A DNA stretch of 64,000 nt from Acanthosepion lycidas (taxonomy: Eukaryota > Mollusca > Cephalopoda > Sepiida > Sepiidae): positions 86,029,120 through 86,093,119 of the forward strand of contig OZ010581.1 of the NCBI GenBank assembly GCA_963932145.1, given 5' to 3'. How positions within the stretch are numbered: position 1 is the first letter of the stretch; every line of letters begins with the position of its first letter. The notes beneath the pieces are model-generated. The model had not been told where the DNA came from and ran no database searches. It was given only the letters and a program-made list of their open reading frames with translations. This document shows positions 11,535 to 23,057 of this stretch, one piece after another. Made by a program: the position numbers and the translations under genes.

Positions 11535-13644
11535 TTAGGGTTGAGACACTGGTTTGAACATGGTCGGGGTCAGGATACCGACCGCCTCTCCCAACGAACC
11601 GTGGCCCATCTCATTGTTGATGGAGCCGTCTTGAGAGAGACCGCCTATATCCCAGGGAAAAGTCAGTTTTAAAGCCCTGTAAAGGGAGGGGTGAACTAAA
11701 ACTGGGACCCTCCCTGCACAAAATTTTTTCAAATAATTCAGCTTCTCGCTCTCGGTGATGGCAATAGGAGGAGATATTTTATAGGAAGAAATTGCCTCCT
11801 CCAACATAGCCCATGCCTGACGAGCTCCAGTCCCTGTTCTCATAACCGTGAGTACTCTCCGGGCATTGGGAAAATTGAGAGGGTCTTCGACCTCTTTGTC
11901 TCCGAAGTGCCTAATTGAAAGCAGGTACTTCAAATCTTTTATACGATTCCCGTAGTCTTTGGCTCTTTCTGCCTGGGCCGGGGAAATCCTACAGGTATCC
12001 TTCCCTGTGTGAAAAAGCTGTTTTCCTGTTTTTTTCTTTCTTTCTTTTGAGTCCTGGGAAGGACTTCTTTGCCTTTTTGTTGCGGGAGGGGGCATTTCAG
12101 GGTTTTTAATGGGGGAAGGACTGGGAGTATGCAGAGGGGTATAATGGGATCTATGTTTGTACGGGCTGGGATCTCTATGGAGGGGAGTAGTTTTGACGGG
12201 TGATGGTAAAGGGGTGGATTGTTTCTGTGGGGAAGAATTTTTGGCGGTCGCAGGTGGGGACAAGGAAGAAGGCGATGAGGAAGCGCTTTTCTTTGACTGC
12301 GATTTCCTCTGCTTGTCCAATTTATCCTTCAGTTGTTTTATCTTCTCGGTTTTAGTATATCCTGGATCATATTTTTTTTGTTTTTCTTTGAAGATCTCGT
12401 CGAAGACCGGGGCATCGCCCTTAACGTTGACAGAGGGAGTGGGGCTGTGCGTGTCATTTTTCCTTGGGGCTTCATTGGACTGAGGCCCCGCTGTCTGGCG
12501 CTTCCCTCTGGCCTTACCAGCAACCAGCCATTCCCCCTCCCCCTTCTCCACAACTGCACTAACAGCGGGCGAAGGCTCTTCGGGGAATGTGGCCTTTGTG
12601 CCAACCGGAGGTATATCCGACCCGGCCCCGGAAGCTGGCATGCCCATTACAGGCGAGGCGGAAGGCAACGACGCGGTCAGAGAGGGATCTTGGTCGACTG
12701 GCACTTGACTTCCAGAGGCCTTCTTCTCTGGGCAGGAAGAGTAGAGGTGACCAGTCTCTCCACACTTCCAACACACCGGTTTGCGGCCGGTCACAATGAC
12801 CGGCAGTTTCAAGTGCCCTACTACCAGACAGTTGGGGATGGAGCGGAAGGCCTGTTCGTTCAGCATTATCACGAAGCTCCACCCCCCCCCCTTTCAGGCT
12901 ATCGCAAGAAGCACCCAGGATCTCGCCGTACTGCGATAGGAACGCAGCCAGGTGCTCTCCGATAACCCTGGTCCTTCTTCGCCCTTCATACTCCGTGCGC
13001 AGTATGTAATCTTTTGTGATTAAATCACGACTTGAAATCGCCACACAATCTTCAGCAGTGGGTAGCAATACGTCCAACATGAAAAATTTCGCTCCCTTAA
13101 CAATTCTAAGGGGCTTGAACCCCAGGGACTCCAGTGATTTTAACACTGTGTCTTTTGTCGAGCGACAAATTTTGCGCGAACGCTTGTCCACGACAAAGAC
13201 CGACACAATTCTTTTCTCAATTTTTCTCAATTCTTGGGCGTCTTCCAAGAGTCCACCTTCCACGACAAGGTGAGCGTAACTCTTGGCCCGCTCCAAGAAC
13301 TCCGCAACATTGATTATGCAACTCGGTGGGGACGACCAACAAGAGGGCAATTCCCCGGCCTCTGCATTCTTATTCTTTTCAACTTCATTTGGTCTTTTCT
13401 CTCCTTCCTTAGTTGGAAGGACTTCGTTCTTTTTTTCTTCTGATGACGCCGCAGCTTTTTTAAGAGTATCCAACATCTCTTCATTTGTTGGAACAAGAAA
13501 AGGGTACTCGTTAGTATCATTTTTGTCTGGTGGTTTTTTTTTTATACTAAACAAATGCTTTTTCGTCGTTTTCTTAAAATCCGGGATTACCGGCTTCTTT
13601 TTTTTAATTAGGAAGGACGGCACTGCTCTTGATTTTTTTTCCAT
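11535..13644 (-). pseudogene. LINE U2 ORF1, frameshifted
   Basis: Opens MEKKSRAVPSF at 13,644 and continues to about 12,885. A C-tract there is longer than in U4 (nine or more C instead of six) and shifts the frame. The rest of the protein, with the CCHC knuckle and C-terminal domain, is open in another frame down to 11,535. A 27-bp in-frame deletion near 12,968 removes most of the SVAIYEVPPQ segment of the RRM-like region. Confidence 0.92.
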
Positions 13645-15485
13645 TTTTTACAGAAGGAGAAGGGGAGGGTTGATAGGAAAAAAGGGAAGGGGAGGGGAGG
13701 CAGGAGAAAAGTGAAGAGAAGGAGAAAAAAGATGGGGAGGGGTGGTAGGGGAAATAAATAAATATGGGGGGGGGTAAAAAGTAAATAAAATAATACTAAT
13801 TTAAACTAGTAAAAAAAAAAAAAAAAAAAAAAAAATTGGGGAGAGTAAATAAAATTTCGTTTATCCGCGAAACAAATTTAAATAAGACAAAAGGACGTAA
13901 AAAAAAAAAAAAAAAAAATTAAAGACGAAAAAGTTTCGCCTAAGCAATTAACAACTTTAAACAAATAAAAACGCAAAATATACGTAAGACAGACGAGGAA
14001 CCGTGAACAAAGTTCACAAAAACGAAGAAAGAACAATAAATTTAAAGGACTACAGACAAGAAAGCAACAAATTACACAATAAAAAGAAAAATTATAAACG
14101 AAAAATTGAGAGAACACGCAATACAAAATAAAATACGAAACTAAAAGCGTAACAATTTACAATATGGCTGCCGATAAAAACCGGTCAACCCCAAAACAAA
14201 AACGTTAAATAAGTAAATAAAAACACAGAAATTTACAAATTAAACACAAAAAAAAACAAATATTAAACACACGTAATTAACAGATAAAACGTAAAACTTT
14301 TACAGAAATTTAAATGAAAAACACAGAAATAATTAACACGTAATAAACAAATAAAAAAGTTTGGACGAGAAACGTATAGACGAAAAATAAACAGATAAAC
14401 TCCGGGGTGTGAACACGGAAAGAAAATAAATTTAAAATATGAAAAATACAACGTAACAGAAAATCAAAAATTTAAATAATAAAGGAATAAATAAAAGCAA
14501 AAAAAATGAAGTAACTGTAAAAAAAAGAGGGTAAGGAATTAAAAACGGAAAAAATTTAAACAAAAATGTCAAGAAAAAAGAACGTTAGAAAACTGAAAAA
14601 TTTAACCGAAAGTCAAAAAAATAACGGTAAAATAAATCAAAAACTTATCTAAATTTAGGCAGTCAAAAAGTACAATGTAAATAATCCAGTGACAGACAGA
14701 AATATGTCTAACACGGTCGAACAAGAAAAAAGAAGAAAAAACCTTCTGCTTTCTTGTCATTATTTATTATACAAAAAGTACAAATGTGGCACAAGGCCAA
14801 AAATTGGGGAAAGGGGGCAAGGATGGTCATCTTCTGTCTTAACTTTTAAACTTAGCTAGCCGCAATCACTGACCCAAACATACAAACAATGTTCCTTTCA
14901 CCAAAACGACACATCCATTACATACCATTCTTACTACATCCACCAAAATTCCTCAGAGACTCTATGAAATTCTAACTAGTCCCCATATATACAAATCATT
15001 GTCTGTGGGGGGAGGGGAATAAAATAACAACTAAAAACCCCAATGAAAATTTACAATGAATACAAAACTATATACAAGAAACTAAACAAAACTTTTTTGT
15101 TAGTAGTAAAACCCCCACAGCCCTAACTGTGGTAGAAACATCAGTTAACTGGACGAAATCAATGCGGGACTTGAAAAAAATATATAAAACATTCGTACAA
15201 TCCATGGACTCGCTACAAACACACACTCAATCAGACACAACAACAAATACGAAAGACACACTCGAAACGAAAAGCGCCCCGCACCCACCAGAGAACTGAT
15301 ATCACTAACCACCTAACGATGGGAGGGATGGGGAATTAAACAAAAGAAAAAAAATCGGGTCAGAAACAAAAGGATGTCCAATGAGCACTCACACCCCAGC
15401 CAAGTTAAACTGGAAAAAAAAAGAAAAAAGTAACTAAAACAAGACCGACCCATACCAACCTATACAAGGGAGGGGCTACCAATGC
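13645..15485 (-). other. U2 5' UTR, junction, U3 3' UTR
   Basis: 13,645-14,743 is the U2 leader, with homopolymer A-runs as printed (13,811-13,835 and near 13,900). 14,744-14,759 is the junction motif. 14,760-15,485 is the U3 3' UTR, whose last ~115 bases next to ORF2 already show the clustered T-to-C changes described in the findings. Confidence 0.75.
14744..14759. repeat. Junction motif J2 between U2 and U3
   Basis: TTCTGCTTTCTTGTCA, one mismatch from the array consensus. Confidence 0.8.
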
Positions 15486-18400
15486 TCACCCCAGCAATCC
15501 CAAAATCCCTAACGCCCAACCGGCATCAAACAGCCACTCCAAGTCAGCACCCTTCACCCTGCAGAGACGCGCAAGAGTCACCCACCCTTCGCTAAATTCC
15601 AACGGATGGAGTCGCCTCCCTTCCGTCCCGATCCCGACTCCAAGCTGATGCCCAAAGAACAAGATCAGCTGGGAAGAGGTAAACCCCTTGACCCCACGAA
15701 ACTCCCTCCGCCGCGACGTCCACATCACGACTCGCACAACACCGAGCAAGCAAAGGAACACGCAGTGCTCAGCCCCAGTCAACGGCGGCACCACACTGCT
15801 ACAGACGGAACCGGCCTCGAGGACAAAGAACCCCCCGCGCAGCATGCGAACCATGAGATCCTCAACGAAACTGCACAACGGAACCACGACACCACACTGA
15901 AAGAAGGCGTGACCAATGGTCTCCACCTCCCCACTGCAGCGCACGCAGCTTGGCGACTTTGCCAAACCCGCCGCGCGAAGTCCCCTGGCGACCCAGAGGG
16001 CTCCCCGAATCACCAGCCAGGTGAGTGATGCCTCGGGGTTAGTGAGACATTTCAACACGGGCGCCCAAGGCCATATGCAGCGAGCCTCCCGCCTCGTCAG
16101 CCCGAGCTCGTCAATCAGATCATCTTGAACGTTCCCCCCCACTAACACCCGATACAACGCCTTACGGGACAACGGCTGGACGTCGGAGAGGCCATCCTTC
16201 GCCCGCAAGAGACGTTTGAGGGCTAAGCGACATTCGTGATAGAAAGAGCCCTCGCCTCGAGGACCACGGCCGACCTCCTCCCCACGCGAGCGCACACTTC
16301 TCAAGGACGGAAAACGTTTATCAGCGTCTTCCTTCCAGAATTCGCCGTTCTCATCCAGTTGCATACACATCCGGTCCAGATAAGTAATGCGAAGCGTATG
16401 TCGACGAGTCTCAACGCAAGGCACCCCCAGACCGCCATCAGAGGGATGGAGGTAACAGAACTCGCGACTAAGCATGGCGGCACTGCCTCCCCACAAGAAG
16501 GAGAACAGGAGCCTTACTAACGCCAATAAAGTGTTAGACGGGAGTGGAAGCACGGAGAGTCGGTAAAGGAGAATCGGGTAGATGTGCGAGCCACATACTT
16601 CCGCCCTCCCCTTCAAGGAAAGATTCCTCCGAGTCCACAGACGAACTGCGAGCCCTGCCTTCTCTTGCACCTCCGACCAATTCATTTCCAACAAGAGGTC
16701 GGGACCGAACCAGACGCCGAGTATCTTGACCGGCCCGTCCGTCCAGAGGAAAGGTCCGGGAAGAGAAACTCCCCTCCACGAACCCAACCGCAAGCCAACA
16801 GACTTATCGCGGTAGATCCTGGCCCCCGTCACCATCTCATAACCCCTGATTTCTTTGCCGACTTCGTTAATTTCGGCCCTACTCGACACCAGAACCGAAA
16901 CGTCATCAGCATAGGCGGAGTACCTGGCCGAGGTGGTAGCACCAGGTAAGGAAATTCCGCGAAGGACCGGATTCGTCTTCAACTTACGCAGGAAAGGCTC
17001 GAGCGCAAGAACGTAAAGCAATGGAGACAGCGGACAACCCTAACGAATGGAGCGAGACAAAGTGAAAGGCTTCGATCTTACCCCATTCACTTCCACCAGC
17101 GCACCGGGGGACGCATACAGCAGTCGGATCCAAGTGCGAAAGTGCGGCCCGAAACCGGCGGCCGAAAGGACAGCCTCCAGAAATCGATGGTCAACCCTAT
17201 CGAAAGCCTTGGAGTGATCTAAATTGATCAGCGCGGCATCACCGTCGACTTTCTCGATGATCAAGCGTACCAAATGAAGGTTGTCCTGAATAGTCCTGCC
17301 CTTCACAGCACAAGTCTGCTCGGGGCCAATCAGACTAGAGAGGACAACCTGCAAACGGTCAGCTAAGACCTTGGCTGAAATCTTCAACTCTGTATTTAAC
17401 ATCGTCAAAGGCCGATAATTATCTACCCCATCCCCACCGTCTTTCTTCTTGCGAAGGAACTTGATCACACCCCTGGTGAAGCGTTGAGGAATAGACCCCT
17501 GCCTCATCCAGTTGTTGAAAATCAGTGCCAGCAGAGGGACAAAGACGGGCGACTGCCTCAAGTACATTTCGTAGGGAAGACCATCTAATCCCGGAGTCTT
17601 GTCCAGGCCAACCTGCTTCAGCGCATCCCAGACCTCAGACTCTGTTATGGGCCCTTCGCACCTAGCCGCTTCAGCCGCCTTAAGGCGGGGAAAGTCGGCT
17701 AAATAGGCATCGAACCGAGAAGGGCTCAGACCAGGCTCCCTGGTAAAAAGTTCCTGAAAGTAATCACGAAAAGCCTCACAAATGCTCGCGTCTGTAGTCA
17801 CAGTCCGCTTGTCCGGCAATGTGATGCGATCGATATGCCGACTAGATGCCCTACAAGCTTCCTCTGAACGCAATGAAGCGGCCATATTCGTCGCCTCGCA
17901 AGACATTCTTTTTATCCTAGCCCTAACTACTAGAGCTTGATCCTTCTTGATAAGCAAGGAGGCCAGCTCCGCCCTAGCTACGGCTACTTCCCCACTATCA
18001 CGGGATTTGATCGCCCGATCAACTTTGGCTTCTAGAGACTTTTGCGCTGCTAGCCTAGCTAGGTTGAGTCGTCGACTATAATCAGCAGCAAAAGACCTAA
18101 GTTTGGATTTCAGAACACCCCACCACTTATTCCCAACCACAGCCCCCGACAATTCCCGCTGTAACATTAGTAAAAGCTGGTCCCGGAAATCTTGCTCACC
18201 AAATAATGATGAGTTTAATTTCCAATAACCAGCCATCCTAACCCTAGGCTTAGCTAAGTTTACCCGAACCCGGACAAGCCTATGATCCGAGTAAACTATA
18301 TAATGGAAACTTGGACATTCTAAGATCCCTACTTCGACTCTCTTAACTAGAACTCGGTCGATGTAGCTTGCGCTGACCACCGTATCCGAGCTGCCACCCC

Positions 18401-18974
18401 TAGTCCAAGTCCACGCTACCTCCCGGGGGTGCTCATTTCGATACTTATCGACGAGATCAAACCCGTCGATGAAGGCCCGAAACGATTTCACTTCCGGATT
18501 GTTAGTACCCGGTTTTTGCCCTATGCGATCTATATCGGGATCAAGGACGGCGTTCCAATCACCCGCTAAAACTACCGAACGAGAAGTCCTCAAAAACGGC
18601 TCGATCTGCCGAAACAAACCAGGCTGCTGAGTGTGGTCATTGGGCGCATAAACCCCAATGAGACGAAGAGCTTTCTCCTTTATGGTAATATCCAGCACGC
18701 AAAGCCTGCCCGCCGGATCCGCGAAGACAAGAGCACACACCGCATCCAGAGACTTGCTCACCAGCCAGGAAACACCCCTCGAGCGTCCATCAAAACATGC
18801 TGAATAGAGGACGAACCTCTTAGACAGAATGTCTTCATAATCGCGAGATAAGAAACTGGTCTCCTGCACGCAACATACATCCACCCCGAGGCGCTGAAGA
18901 TCGCGATCGAGTCTCGCCCTTCGAGACTCCGACCTCAGGCCCCGGACATTCAGACTTGCTAACCAGAGAGCCAT
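15486..18974 (-). pseudogene. LINE U3 ORF2, complete except for one in-frame stop
   Basis: Longest ORF2 in the array, about 1,150 codons from MALWLASLNVRG. The endonuclease (about residues 1-240) shows SLNVRG, QET, GDWNAVLDPD, SYIDR and SDHRL. RT (about 440-740) shows TPGLDGLP, NYRPLT, AFDRVDH and YADD. A CX2CX8HX4C finger lies near residue 1010. One TAG at 17,040-17,042 sits where U4-U6 have the Gln of QGCPLSP, so two frames result (15,486-17,021 and 17,040-18,974). At the 3' end the normal TAG stop has become TGG, adding 13 codons. It begins 12 nt after the ORF1 stop. Tx1/L1-like assignment rests on the two-ORF plan and the C-terminal finger. Confidence 0.9.
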
Positions 18975-18986
18975 TATTAGACCTGA

Positions 18987-21155
18987 TTAGGGTTGAGACA
19001 CTGGTTTGAACATGGTCGGGGTAAGGATACCGACCGCCTCTACCAACGACCCGTGGCCCATCTCATTGTTGATGGAGCCGTCTTGAGAGAGACCGCCTAT
19101 ATCCCAGGGAAAAGTCAGTTTTAAAGCCCTGTAAAGGGAGGGGTGAACTAAAATTGAGACCCTCCCTGCACAAGATTTTTTCAAAAGATTGAGTTTATCA
19201 CTTTCTGTGATAGCAATTGGAGGAGACATTTTGTAAACACTGATCGCCTCCTCCAACATTGACCATGCTTGCCGAGCCCCACTTCCAGTTCTTATTACCG
19301 TGAGCACTCTCCGGGCATTGGGAAAATTGTTCGGGACTTCCACATTTTTGTCCCCGAACTGTCTTATTGAGAGCAGATACTTCAGATCTTTAATCCTGTT
19401 CCCGTAATCTTTCGCCCTTTCAGCCTGAGCCGGGGAAATCCTACAGGTATCTTTCCCTGTATTATAAATGCATTTTACTGCTTTTTTTTTCCTTTCTTTA
19501 GTTTCCTGGGAAGGACTTCTCTGCGTTTTCGGTGCGGGAGGAGGCATTTCAGGGCTTTTAATGGGGGAAGGACTGGGAGTGTGCATAGGGGTATAATATG
19601 ATCTGTGTTTATAAGGGCTGGGATCTCTACTGAGGGGAGTAGTTTTAACGGGAGGTGGTGAAGGGGTGGTATGTTTCTGTGGGGAAGGATGTTTAGGAGT
19701 CACAGGTGGGGACGAGGTAGATGGTGATGGGGAAGTAGTTTTCTTTGTTTCCATTTGCCTCTGCTTGTCCAGTTTTTCTTTTAGTTGTTTTATTTTTTCA
19801 GTTTTAGCGAATCCAGGATCATATTTTCGCTGTTTTTCCTTTAGCGTCTCTTCAGAGGCCGGGGCATCGCCCTTAACGTTGACAGTGGGAGTGGGGCTGT
19901 GTGTGTCTTTTGCCCTTGGGGCTTCATTGGACTGAGGCCCCGCTGTCTGGCGCTTCCCTCTGGCCTTACCAGCAACCAGCCATTCCCCCCCCTTCTCCAC
20001 AACTGCACTAGCAGCAGGCGAAGGCTCTTTGGGGAATGTGGCCTTTGTGCCAACCGGTGATTTATCCGACCCGGTCCCGGAAGCTGGCAAGCCCATTACA
20101 GGCGAGGCGGAAGGTAACGACGCGGTCAGAGGGGGATCTTGGTCAACTGGTGCCTGACTTCCAGAGGCCTTCTTCTCTGGGCAGGAAGAGTAGAGGTGAC
20201 CAGTCTCTCCACACTTCCAACATACCGGTCTACGGCCGGTCACAATGACCGGAAGCTTCAGACACCCTACCACCAGACAGTTGGGGATGGAGCGGAAGGC
20301 CTTCTCGTTTAACATTATGTCGAAACTCCATCCCCCTTTCAGGCTATCGCAAGAAGCACCCAGGATCTCGCCGTACTGCGATAGAAACGCAGCCAGGTGC
20401 TCTCCGATAACCTGAGGAGGAACCTCGTATATTGCTACACTGGTCCTTCTTCGCCCTTCGTATTCCGTGCGCAAGATTATATCTTTTGTTATCAAGTCCC
20501 GGCTTGATGCTGCGACACAGTCTTCTGCAGTGGGTAGCAATACGTCCCACATGAAAAACTTCTTTCCCTTAACAATTCTAAGGGGCTTGAACCCCAGGGA
20601 CTCCAGTGACTTTAACACTGTGTCTTTTGTCGAGCGACAAATCTTGCGCGAACGCTTGTCCACGACAAAGACCGACACAATTCTTTTTTCAATCTTTTGT
20701 AATTCCTGGACGTCTTCCAAGAGTCCACCTTCCACGACAAGGTGAGCGTAACTCTTGGCTCGCTCCAGGAAATCCGCAACATTGATTATACAACTCGGTG
20801 GGGTCGACCAACAAGAGGGCAATTCCCCGGCCTCTGTGTTCTTATCTTTCTTTTGTTCATCTCCGCTATTTTCAGCTTTCTTGCTTTCCAAATTTTTCTT
20901 TGGTTCGTTTTCGTCATTCTCAGCTTTCGTATTTTCAATCTTTTGAGACTCTGAGGTCTCCGCAGCTTTTTTAAGAGTATCAATCATTTCTTCGTTCGAG
21001 GGAACTAGGAAAGGGTACTCCTCCGTATCATTTTTATCAGGAGGTTTTTTTTTAATGGAGAATAAATGTTTCTTTGTAGTTTTTTTAAAATCCGGAATTA
21101 CCGGTTTCTTTTTTTTAATCAGGAAAGACGGCACATATTTTGTTTTTTTATCCAT
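18987..21155 (-). CDS. LINE U3 ORF1, intact CCHC zinc-knuckle RNA-binding protein
   Basis: 722 residues, open throughout. In LINEs of this plan ORF1 binds the element RNA to form the retrotransposition particle. The N-terminus is Lys-rich (IKKKKPVIPDFKKTTKKH). A central RRM-like part, including SVAIYEVPPQVIGEHLAAFL, is followed by the knuckle CWKCGETGHLYSSC near residue 310. Then come a Pro/Ser/Lys-rich linker and a conserved C-terminal block starting KDTCRISPAQAERAKDYGN. It differs from U1/U2/U4 ORF1 in patches: the acidic/Lys linker after residue 65 is longer and different, and the C-terminal half is diverged. The ATG has a good animal start context (AAAATGG). Gene-level function is inferred from family; the RRM call is from pattern only. 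Confidence 0.88.
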   Translation of the reverse strand: MDKKTKYVPSFLIKKKKPVIPDFKKTTKKHLFSIKKKPPDKNDTEEYPFLVPSNEEMIDTLKKAAETSESQKIENTKAENDENEPKKNLESKKAENSGDEQKKDKNTEAGELPSCWSTPPSCIINVADFLERAKSYAHLVVEGGLLEDVQELQKIEKRIVSVFVVDKRSRKICRSTKDTVLKSLESLGFKPLRIVKGKKFFMWDVLLPTAEDCVAASSRDLITKDIILRTEYEGRRRTSVAIYEVPPQVIGEHLAAFLSQYGEILGASCDSLKGGWSFDIMLNEKAFRSIPNCLVVGCLKLPVIVTGRRPVCWKCGETGHLYSSCPEKKASGSQAPVDQDPPLTASLPSASPVMGLPASGTGSDKSPVGTKATFPKEPSPAASAVVEKGGEWLVAGKARGKRQTAGPQSNEAPRAKDTHSPTPTVNVKGDAPASEETLKEKQRKYDPGFAKTEKIKQLKEKLDKQRQMETKKTTSPSPSTSSPPVTPKHPSPQKHTTPSPPPVKTTPLSRDPSPYKHRSYYTPMHTPSPSPIKSPEMPPPAPKTQRSPSQETKERKKKAVKCIYNTGKDTCRISPAQAERAKDYGNRIKDLKYLLSIRQFGDKNVEVPNNFPNARRVLTVIRTGSGARQAWSMLEEAISVYKMSPPIAITESDKLNLLKKSCAGRVSILVHPSLYRALKLTFPWDIGGLSQDGSINNEMGHGSLVEAVGILTPTMFKPVSQP

Positions 21156-22276
21156 TTTTAAAAGAAGTAAAGGGAAGGGGAGGGTTTGAAGGAGAAAAGG
21201 GAAGGGGGGGTGATAGAAAAAAAAGGGGGGTAAAGAAGTGGGGGTAAAAAGTAAAATAAAAGCAATACAACAAATTTAAACTAGTAAACAGAAGGCCGAA
21301 AAAAAATTTTTAGGGGAGGGTAAAAGTAAATAAATAAATAAAGTTTCGCTTATCAGCGAAACAAATTTAAATAGACCGACAAAAAAAGACAAAAGGACGT
21401 ATATAAAAAAAAAAAAAAAAATACAAGACGAAAAAAGGTTTCGCCTAAGCAATTGACAAATTCAAACAATTAAACAAAAACACAAAACAAATAGACGTAA
21501 GACAGACGAGAAACCGTGAACAAAGTAAACAAAATTAAAAGGACTACAGACAAGAAAGCGACAAATTACACAATAAAAAGAAAAATTATAAAAGGAAAAT
21601 TAAGAGAAAACGCTATACAAAATAAAAAACGAAACTAAAAACGTGACAATTTACAATATGGCTGCCGATAAAAAACGGTCAACCCAAAAAAAAAAAAAAA
21701 AAAAAAAAACGTTAAATAAGTAAATAAAAGGACAGGAATTTACAAATTAAACACAAAATTTACAAACAAATATTATACACACGTATTTAACCAATAAAAC
21801 GCAAAACTATAACGGATATTTAAAAGAAAAACACAGAAATAATTAACACGTAATAAATAAACAAAGAAAAAAAAAGGTCGAACGAGAAACGTAAAAACGA
21901 AAAATAAACAGATAAACTCCCGGGTGAGGGCACGGAAAGGAAATAGATTTTAAAAATGAAAAATAAAACGTACAAGAAAATGAAAACGTTAAATAAAAAA
22001 GGAATAAATAAAAGCAAAAAATGCAGTAACTGTAAATAAAAGAGGGTATGGAACTGAAACGGAAAAAAATCAAAAATTTAAACAAAAATGTCAAGAAAAA
22101 GGAACGTTTAGAAAACTGAAAAATTTAACAAAAAGTCAAAAAATAACGTTAAAAAAACGGTAAAATAAATCAAAAACTTAACTAAATTTAGGCAGTCAAA
22201 AAGTACAATGTAAATAATCCAGTGACAGACAGAAATATGTCTAACACGGTCGAACAAGAAAAAAGAAGAAAAAACA

Positions 22277-22292
22277 TTCTGGTTTCTTGTCA
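22277..22292. repeat. Junction motif J3 between U3 and U4
   Basis: Exact TTCTGGTTTCTTGTCA. It is preceded by CA rather than CC. Confidence 0.8.
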
Positions 22293-22295
22293 TTA

Positions 22296-22301
22296 TTTAT
22301 T
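22296..22301 (-). terminator. Poly(A) signal at LINE 3' end (U4 example)
   Basis: The sense strand reads AATAAA immediately before the junction motif, with no poly(A) tail after it. The same signal ends U2, U3, U5 and U6 (for example 7287-7292 in U2). Confidence 0.6.
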
Positions 22302-23057
22302 ATACAAAAAGTACAAATGTGGCACAAGGCCAAAAATTGGGGAAAGGGGGCAAGGATGGTCATCTTCTGTCTTTACTTTTAAACTTAGCTAGCCGCAATC
22401 ACTGACCCAAACATACAAACAATGTTCCTTTCACCAAAACGACACATCCATTACATACCATTCTTACTACATCCACCAAAATTCCTCAGAGACTCTATGA
22501 TATTCTAACTAGTCCCCATATATACAAATCATTGTCTGTGGGGGGAGGGGAATAAAATAACACCTAAAAACCCCAAAGAAAATTTACAATGAATACAAAA
22601 CTATATACAAGAAACTAAACAAAACTTTTTTTTTTGTTAGTAGTAACCCCCCCCCCACAGCCCTAACTGTGGTAGAAACATCAGTTAACTGGACGAAATC
22701 AATGCGGGACTTGAAATAAATATATAAAACATTCATACAATCCATGCACTCGCTACAAACACACACTCAATCAGACACAACGACAAATACGAAAGACACA
22801 CTCGAAACGAAAAGCGCCCCGCACCCACCAGAGAACTGATATCACTAACCACCTAAAGATGGGAGGGATGGGGAATTAAACAAAAGAAAAAAAAATCGGG
22901 TCAGAAATAAAAGGGGGTCCAATGAGCATACATACCCTAGCTAAGTTAAACTGGAAAAAAAAAGGAAAAAAGTAACTAAAACAAGACCGACCTAAACTAA
23001 CCTATACAAGGGAGGGGTTACCAATGTTCACCCCAGTAATCCCAAAATTCTTAATGC

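Larger units (their letters stand above)
7268..14743 (-). mobile_element. LINE unit U2 (full-length, defective)
   Basis: 7.48-kb unit with ORF1 at 13,644-11,535 and ORF2 at 11,522-8038. It shares two ORF2 stops with U1. It shares with U4 a 5'-UTR insertion (around 13,718-13,770) that U1 lacks. It is therefore mosaic with respect to its neighbours. Confidence 0.9.
14744..22276 (-). mobile_element. LINE unit U3 (most divergent copy, ORF1 intact)
   Basis: 7.53-kb unit. Most of ORF2 (about 16,400-18,970) is very close to the other units. The ORF2 3' end carries a dense one-directional substitution patch, and ORF1 plus the 5' UTR belong to a diverged lineage. It is probably a mosaic of two subfamilies. 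Confidence 0.9.
21156..23057 (-). other. U3 5' UTR, junction, U4 3' UTR
   Basis: 21,156-22,276 is the U3 leader, clearly related to but more diverged than the U2/U4 leaders. 22,277-22,292 is the junction. 22,293-23,057 is the U4 3' UTR. I see no other gene. Confidence 0.75.
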
